DNA of 64,000 nucleotides from Dicyema japonicum. Taxonomy: Eukaryota; Dicyemida; Rhombozoa; Dicyemidae. The notes beneath the pieces are model-generated. The model saw only the letters and a list, made by a program, of their open reading frames with translations, was not told the DNA's origin and ran no database searches. A program made the translations under genes and the position numbers. Positions 57,632 through 64,000 of the stretch are shown here, piece after piece. Within the stretch, counting starts at the first letter, position 1. Each line of letters starts with the position of its first letter. The DNA is taken from NCBI GenBank assembly GCA_011109175.1, contig RDEW01000017.1:906671-970670 (forward strand), given 5' to 3'.

Positions 57632-59210
57632 TTAGGTGCATATCATATACGTCTTGTGCTTGATGTTGTTGTTTCCAGTACACGTGCACTGTATCTTTGG
57701 GTTATTTTCCGGATAAAATGCGATCGATATAGGAGATTTGAAATCCATCAATTTCCTCAAAAATGGCTGTTCGGCAGGTGGGAGAGACTTATCTTGGCAA
57801 ATAATGGTGATATTTGAATTCCCCCTTAATATGCATTTATTTTCCTTAAAGAACGTGAAAGCAATAAATCTCGACTGCGTACTACGAATTAGAAGAGGAA
57901 TACTCCATCGGGAGGCATCCAATTCTGTTTTGATTACTCGGACAAACTCCAGTTGAACAAGAGCTCCCGTTGTTAACCACCAAGTTGTAGTGAATCGGAG
58001 ATCTTGGCAATACTGTGCAGACTGCGTAAACCTGGAGATTTAAAATGTAAACAAACCCGATTTCTCCCCCCACTTTGACACTTGTTTTGTCGGAAGTAAG
58101 CTCTCCCGTTGAATCCATAGCATTTCACCAGACTTGTTCCTCGTGGACACTGCACATACTTTGTTCTAATATAGATCCTATTTTTTGGGACTAAAATCAC
58201 GAGAACCAAAACCAAGGCCAATGGCGCTTATTTCACAGTTATTACAGGGTTTCCGTAGATTGCAATATCGGTCCATATTTTTACGGATATCCTGGTATGT
58301 CTCCCCCGAATTCGGTCTACGTGGCCTATAGAGGGTACCCAGGTTTGACGATACAATCTGTTATAAAATGCTTGTTTTTCGACCTCCTCAGGGACTTACT
58401 GTTGATAACCACCGATTTCAATTCGTCCGTTTTAACGCAGCCAATTTTCGCCTATTTTAAGGGTACCCTTTACTCTCGCCGTCGTGGCGTCACCGCAATA
58501 TCTGACGAGGCATATATCCTCGTAGACTTCAACGGAACTGCACTTTTGTAAGTCCAGACATTCGCACGATTTGAGGATGTACCCCTCGGGGCATGTCTTG
58601 GCGGAGGTTGAGTTCCTCTCAGTGATGACGTCGGAGCTCACGAATATCACATCAATTTCCGCTGATAACATTACATCGGGTCACCACCTATGCAGGTCAC
58701 TTCCACCGTTATAACTTCTTTTTTGCTTTTTTTGGGAGTCGCAATGCACGAATTGTTGTATTTCTTAATCACGTGAGTTTGTTGGGGAGATACCCTTTGA
58801 ATTCAGGCAAATAAGCTACAAATTAAACATTCTGCAATCTGACAGTGTCGTATCCACCGGGCACGTGACTGTCCCCCTGTTGAATATCTCTGAGATTACC
58901 TTAGCGCTGTATTTATGGTTTGTAATGCAAGTTGCGATAGCCTGAACGTGAGTCAATGTGTACCCTTATTTTATTTCCATTGGGGGATGCGACGACTTGG
59001 CAAAGATTGTCTTGAACGTTGCTCCCCAAATAGTCTTTTCCTTCGCACCCACACGAGGATACCACAGTGTTTGGTGGACAAAGTGCCGTAGAAATAGCAT
59101 TTGACTTGGTAACGAATCGCCCCCTCACTTGGAATTCATCTTCGACTTACATAAAATCACGCAATACACTCTAAAGACAGGCAAATCAAAAATATGGTAG
59201 ATACTAGCAT
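57632..59210 (-). CDS. Secreted cysteine-rich modular protein
   Basis: On the minus strand, an ATG (59210) opens 'MLVSTIFLICLSLECIA', a good signal peptide, ending at a likely small intron near 59138-59158. Four modules then follow in separate exons: 'ALCPPNTVVSSCGCEG' with 'VQDNLCQVV' (about 59070-58950); 'KTCPEGYILKSCECLDL' with 'YEDICLVRY' (58600-58470); 'VQCPRGTSLVKCYGFNG' with 'CQSGGRNRVC' (58150-58000); and 'GVCPSNQNRIGC' with 'FKENKCILRG' (57950-57800). The CPxGxxLxxC ... DNxCxV pattern resembles the V-domain modules at the C-terminus of PCSK9. Exon phases between modules are not all resolved, so this could be two genes. The function is unknown. Confidence 0.5.
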
Positions 59211-59513
59211 TGGGTTGCTTATGGGAGTCACATTTATATCCCACAATTGTCTGACAGATGTAACTTCATATGGATTTCCAACTTGAAGAGGCCTTGATTG
59301 ACGTTTTATGCTTAAATTGATTTCCTACCATCAATATCACCAAACCGTGGACTTCAACCCCCGGAGTAACGAAATACGTTAGAGTGGAACGTTACCTTTA
59401 TCCGTCATTAGGGGAACCCCTCCACTGGCGTAAGGAAGGGGGAGCTTTTTGTAAGCAGGCCAACCTTATGAGGTAGGTGAATAAGGCAAAGAAAGGAAAT
59501 CCTTCGTCCAAGT

Positions 59514-59590
59514 AGGTAGCGTTGTGGGGATCGAATCAACGGCTAAATGAGACGGAGTGACAGCACTACCCACTACACCACGTGGTCTAA
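59514..59590 (-). repeat. tRNA-derived SINE-like sequence
   Basis: The minus strand has an A-box-like string (TGGTGTAGTGGGTAGTGC) and, 30 bp on, a B-box-like string (GATTCGATCCCC), as in a polymerase III internal promoter. The arms do not fold as a proper tRNA cloverleaf, so a SINE or a tRNA relic is more likely than a working tRNA gene. Confidence 0.45.
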
Positions 59591-60120
59591 CTATATCCTT
59601 AAAGGTTTTTTGACTCGGTTAAAGTTTTTTGGCCGTATTTTGACTAACTCCCCCGCGATAAGATTCTCTCTTTGGTTAAGATCATATTTCAAGGCTGGAT
59701 ATGTACCAATCTACCTAAATGGGTTTGTCTTGACTTATCAACAGCCAAGATAGCCACTTCCTCTCAGATTTTTCTGTTTTAGACTCAAACTTCATAGCAT
59801 ATTCAACAATAGCCTTCCACTCCCATGGACTACACCAGTCATGTCAAACACGCTGTCCACACAAAGGATTGTTATACAGTCGACATTTGACGCTTATTCC
59901 CCCGTCATTGGAATCAGACCACCTGAGAGAAGCATTGGATTTCTGTCAATGGCGTTAAATTGACAGGCCGCGGTTATGAGCGTTCTACGTGGTCAGCAGA
60001 CTTTCATACGCTTAAACTTTACGCTCTCCCTTATATACGAACGTTCCCATAACAACGATACTGTCCTACATGTGAGTGCTTCCACGTCCACGTGAACTGA
60101 CCCCGTTCAGAATGGGATCT

Positions 60121-60501
60121 TCAGCTAAGAAAAGGAAACTTGTAGAAGAAAGACGGGTATTGTCGCTTTTGTTACTGCAAGCTATGAACTCAACAAATGA
60201 CCGCCATGGTGGCAAATCTTACAGTGAAAAAGATTTCATGGTAAAGACGCTGAGTCCCTTTCTCTCACTCTCTTTTCAGAGGAGTCCACGAGGAATTATG
60301 GTCTCGGTTTCCTGTGTTTTGGCAATGAACCAGGAATCCCTTAGCAATGCGATTGCTCGAGCAGAGGAACGTCGATCGGTCCTAAAGAAGACAGCCCGAT
60401 CGAGTTCTTCTGTAGGTATTCGTGGTGGCTTTCTACAGTTGGACATAACGTCCATTCATATCCGCTATTGTGGGAACACCCTTGGAGTAAGGAAGAGATA
60501 G
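60121..60501 (+). other. Open frame ending in a dispersed repeat
   Basis: About 125 codons starting at 'MGSSAKKRKLVEERRV', basic and helical, including 'LSNAIARAEERRSVLKKTAR'. Its end runs into the repeat shared with 8860-8995. No family was recognised. It could be an element gene. Confidence 0.35.
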
Positions 60502-60560
60502 ATAATTTTTGGATGCCAATCAGACACTGAGCGTCTTCTGAGGCAGGTGGATCGTATTAC
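60455..60560 (+). repeat. Dispersed repeat shared with 8860-8995
   Basis: The partner of the repeat at 8860-8995. Shared blocks are 'CTATTGTGGGAACAC' and 'TTTTTGGATGCCAATC'. Confidence 0.45.
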
Positions 60561-60904
60561 CTCTCTTACGAACAGTAAAAGCCAGAGAGTAGAAGCCACT
60601 AACTACAGTGAAAAATTCTTAGAGTCCACGTATGGATCTTTAATGCTTATTTGGTTGCTACACTCCAGTTGACCTAACAACATTATTGTTTTCATGAATA
60701 ACCTTGAAATTCAAAGACAAAATCCACTTGGTAAATCTCAAATCTTGTTTGAGTTTATTTCACGTTACGAGTCTATTTGGCATGCGTTTCAGTCAAACTG
60801 GTGAAAGCTGATCTCCCGATATTTAAAAATGGTTCAAACATGCTCTTATCGGATATTTCAAAATAAGAGCAATGCCACCAGGAATTGAAACTTTCTGGTG
60901 ACTA

Positions 60905-61130
60905 AGCATGCTGTTCGCATATCCAAGAAAAGATGGGGGGACTAATCACAGAACGTTAGAAAATATCAACTACGTCTACTCCCTGATATGCTTGGGGGTC
61001 ATTATTGACAGGAAAGGAAACTCTTCTGTCATAAGAAGCCACTCTATTCGAAAAGGAAAAGGAGTAACAGAAGAAACAAACAGAAATCTTTAATCAAATA
61101 GCCACATGGCACCACGCTAACGCTGGCATA
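60905..61130. mobile_element. LINE scraps
   Basis: 60905-61090 (+) includes 'YSLICLGVIIDRKGN', like the YLG block after LINE polymerases. 61097-61125 on the minus strand repeats the first 20-odd bases of LINE family A (GTTAGCGTGGTG...). Both are isolated fragments. Confidence 0.4.
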
Positions 61131-61651
61131 ACGCTGGCAATGGTATTTTACCCAATCCGAGGGACAAATTATCATTCGCCTAGAGAAATCGAGGACAGCC
61201 GTAGAGATCCCCCTGAAGAAGAGATGAAGAATTCTTCTTAATTCCAACTAAAGAGATCGCGGAAATCGCAAAGAAAAAAGTTGAGGATTTTTTGCGAGGG
61301 AACCTAACTTACTCCTATACGATGTGCCATACCGTATCACATAGTTACCCCCAGCCCCTATTAAAACTCTTAATAGTTCTCACCAATTCTTTTCTTCTTC
61401 CTAATTTAATCAACATTTTTAGCTCTACGGCATCCTTTTCTTCACTTCTCCAGTAGAGGGGTTCCCCAATGGGGGATGTGGATAGATATGATGCTTGGAA
61501 GTATGCACCCACTCAAAGGGAACAGAATAAACCTATTTCTACCACAAACTGTTATGTAATCTCTAAAGTAATTTTGTTAAATCATAAAATTATCTAAAAA
61601 TTTTTAATTCCGTAATATTCAATATAAAAGAGCTGGCGGTGAATTTTGTAA

Positions 61652-61920
61652 ATGAAAAAATCGAGATTTTCTCAGGAAAACATCGATAGTGACGCATATG
61701 ATTCGAAGAAGACATGGAATTCAAAAGTCTGCTCGACGTGATTAGAAAAGAGGCCCCAACTTACAAAGAATATTCCTCCGATATAGCGATATTAAAAGAA
61801 ACAGCAAAATATATTGTCTACTTGAAACAAAAACATAACAAAAGCTCCAAGATTTTAAGAATACGCAGAGATGCCGTTGAGAAAATCAAATATTTGGATA
61901 GTGTTAGGAGACAATTGTAA
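61652..61920 (+). CDS. Small helix-loop-helix-like protein
   Basis: The ATG at 61652 starts 'MKKSRFSQENID'. A 23-bp intron (61689-61711) joins it to 'NMEFKSLLDVIRKEAPTYKE', then 'DIAILKETAKYIVYLKQKH' and a basic C-terminus, with stop at 61920. The two helices and loop match the HLH pattern (helix 1 'FKSLLDVIRKEAP', helix 2 'DIAILKETAKYIVYLK'). The usual basic DNA-binding stretch is short or absent, so it might act as a dimer partner rather than bind DNA. About 82 residues; the exact family is not assignable. Confidence 0.55.
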
Positions 61921-62034
61921 CTTGATTTTGTGCTTTTCAATAAATTTTTTAAATCTTACTTTTTAAAACTTTGTGATTTTTTAATATATTGGTGAAGTCA
62001 GCCACGTGGTTAAAAAGTTGAACTGGTTACTTGC

Positions 62035-62160
62035 CTCTTACACAAAATGTCTGCTTAGCTTCATGGTGGATGAAGGCCCTTGTATTGGTTCTTGTCATGA
62101 GCGTGCACAAGGTACGGAATCACTAAGCTCTGAATTATGAAAGTGTAGATGCACGTGGAT
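62035..62160. repeat. Dispersed repeat shared with 49875-49985
   Basis: The partner of the repeat near 49.9 kb. It is flanked by CACGTG hexamers at 62003 and 62153. The rest of 61921-62600 shows no gene. Confidence 0.4.
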
Positions 62161-62696
62161 TTGGCTTCGAATCTGTCCGGCCTAAAGAACTTGGGGGATC
62201 ATTACATGGGATGGAATTGGCTCTTAGTCCTCGGTAGTTAACATCCCCATAGGGTGAGGGAGATTCTCAACGATTCAGACCAGCCAATTGGAATTACCAG
62301 GCATAGGTTAAGCAGGTACGACCGTATTTTCCAAGCAGAACTCGAATAGCCGTTTCCTAGGCGATTATTATTCAACTCTAAGAGCACAAGGAAGGTGTCG
62401 GCTCTAAAATTCTTAGTATTTTCGGTAGGCCGTTATTCTCTTAGGATGATTGAATTATATTTGTTTTAGATCATTATCAACTGAGTGGTCCCATGTAGAC
62501 AAGGGGGAGGTCGAAACCGGCGGGGACGGCCATTATGAACCGCTCTCCATAACTGGTTCAGAGAGTCTTTGTGTATTTTGGATTAAAATTAAGTAATTTA
62601 AAATATATTTAAATATTTTAGTTTTATATTTATTAAATGTTTTATTTATGGTTAACCTAAATAAAATAATAAAATTTTATAAAAACTATTTACAAA

Positions 62697-62966
62697 ATGA
62701 GTCTCAAGGTTTTACTGATTTTGTTCTCTCTGTTGGTTGTTAATAAAATAAGTAAATTAAATATAACATTAGAATGCGTTAATCTCGAAAATCTTGATGT
62801 TGGAGATTCGAGCATGGAAAATGATGGCAGTGAAGATGTTGATGTTGAAGACGATGAAATCGTAGAGGATAATGAAGCTGATGAGGATGATGAGGACGAC
62901 GGAGATGATGAGGATGATAATGATGAAGACGATGAAGGTGAAGATGATCAAGAATACCAAACTTAA
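62697..62966 (+). CDS. Acidic small secreted protein, copy 3 (intact)
   Basis: 89 codons. The signal-peptide-like start (MSLKVLLILFSLLVVNKISK) is close to copies 1 and 2. The linker has diverged, and the tail (about residues 40-85) is almost pure Asp and Glu with a few Gly, Asn and Val. The leader with GGTTAACCTAAATAAA ends 33 bp before the ATG as in copy 2, and the downstream block is at 63192-63245. It is the most diverged of the three and keeps an open frame, which suggests selection on signal and acidity rather than exact sequence. Confidence 0.7.
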   Translation: MSLKVLLILFSLLVVNKISKLNITLECVNLENLDVGDSSMENDGSEDVDVEDDEIVEDNEADEDDEDDGDDEDDNDEDDEGEDDQEYQT

Positions 62967-63191
62967 TTCTAATATTCACTTTAGTTCTAACATGGGTTGT
63001 TTGGGTTGTTTAAGCTAAAGTCATCTTAAAACCTAAAAGTACACTTAACGCTAGAAATAAGTCATTCGTGGTTGCATTCTCCCCGAATATCCCAAAACTT
63101 TCTCGAGGCTTAATGGAATCGACACGTGTTAGGTAATTGATAATTAGTGTTATATTTCCGCGGGAATTGTCTGAGTAAAAAATATTAATTT

Positions 63192-63245
63192 TATTGATTA
63201 TAGCTTACGCAGATGTTCATTATGGCCAATTAACATTTAATTAAT
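63192..63245 (+). repeat. Downstream block of the acidic-protein repeat, copy 3
   Basis: Contains 'GCAGATGTTCATTA', matching the blocks at 10165 and 33134 but shorter and more diverged. Confidence 0.5.
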
Positions 63246-64000
63246 ATCGGAAAATGTTGTTCAGACATGAGCCAGAGAGTGGAATAATTAGTGCTGGATT
63301 GTCATGAACAGTGCGATAATTAGAAAATAAAGCCTGATTAACCATTTTTGGATTTTATTTGATCTCCCAATTTGTCAATCGGCGGAAGGTTGAGGTGGTG
63401 ACCAACAAGATGTTTATTAGTTTCAAATGGATGAGCCCCTGTCTACTTTCTTATGAGTTTGGACGAGGTGACGGATTCGGGAGACATAGGAAACCCAAAG
63501 TTCACCCTCCAAGAGAGACTACAACTTGGAACGATGTTCCTCCCTCGAGCTCACGCAAGCACGCATCTCACGTATTAAGGATCCAGAGGCATTGGGGACT
63601 GGGACTTACTACAAAAAATTTACACATAACAATAAAAAAATATTACTAGTCATTGATTATTGTTATGATAAATTCAGTCCGAGCCAGAAATGGGGAAATT
63701 TCCCAATTTTGAGGTTTTCCCAAAAATGAATGTCATTTTAAAAAAGCTTAATAAAAATGTGGAAAATGATTATTTAATAAGGCCTTTTCAAAGCAATTTT
63801 GTATTTCTGATTAAAAATTGTCACACCAATTTTCCCCATTTGGGAGTTTATTAGTAAGAAAATTTAATTATTAGTAATAATGAACGTACTATGATTGTTG
63901 GGTAAAAGTACTATTGCACAGAAAATTTTTTTTATGCAAAAAAATTTCCAGAGTTTGTTATCGACGGAGAGGGGAATTTACTTTGTTCCAATTGTTCGAC
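63246..64000. other. No supported gene
   Basis: An open frame at 63359-63649 (+) has no recognisable domain. The last 300 bases are AT-rich. Confidence 0.35.

Noticed and set aside
62769-62979. Minus-strand frames rich in Ile or His opposite the third acidic gene
   Set aside because: Also shadows of GAT/GAA/GAC codon runs on the other strand.

Overview
The window is AT-rich metazoan DNA. Every host gene that can be rebuilt is interrupted by tiny GT-AG introns, mostly 22-26 bp (range about 20-30). They were recognised because removing them restores one reading frame that matches a known family. Such introns, an accessory-poor gene set and heavy transposon debris fit a reduced parasitic animal; dicyemid mesozoans are the best match I know of, but this is inference and no marker gene proves it.

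Host genes recognised, left to right: a mut-7/Nibbler/EXD3-type 3'-5' exonuclease (2807-5343, +); sterol O-acyltransferase (12106-about 13940, -); an HtrL/YibB-like type II membrane protein with frameshifts (26032-26944, +); a long coiled-coil protein that looks like rootletin (40155-46433, -); a TGF-beta-family ligand (53946-55055, -); the RNA polymerase III factor subunit Bdp1 (55793-57101, +); a secreted cysteine-rich modular protein (57632-59210, -); and a small helix-loop-helix-like protein (61652-61920, +). Several further multi-exon loci have no name I can support (22306-23895, 33360-33830, 33831-34400, 38639-39072, 52649-53282).

Mobile DNA fills much of the rest. A Jockey-like LINE family carrying a 2A ribosome-skipping motif before its endonuclease is present as a long copy at 17188-22270 (+), split by a MULE DNA transposon with an 8-bp target duplication, and as a deleted copy at 50211-52437 (-) flanked by 95-bp direct repeats. 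Two other LINE families are present as decayed fragments. Four copies of a retroelement C-terminal domain occur, two of them head to head. An IS630/Tc1-like element (34852-36450) has an intact transposase and terminal inverted repeats made of a tandem 21-bp unit. Directly beside it lies a fragment of 18S rDNA plus an ITS1-like stretch.

A family of small proteins with a signal peptide and a very acidic tail occurs three times (9298, 32704, 62697). Each sits in the same longer repeated block, with a matching upstream motif about 33 bp before the ATG and a matching downstream block. I know of no described family like it. The palindrome CACGTG also appears far more often than base composition predicts.

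Limits: family calls come from reading translations by eye. Exon borders of unnamed genes are tentative, and a 234-bp run of N sits in the long LINE copy.
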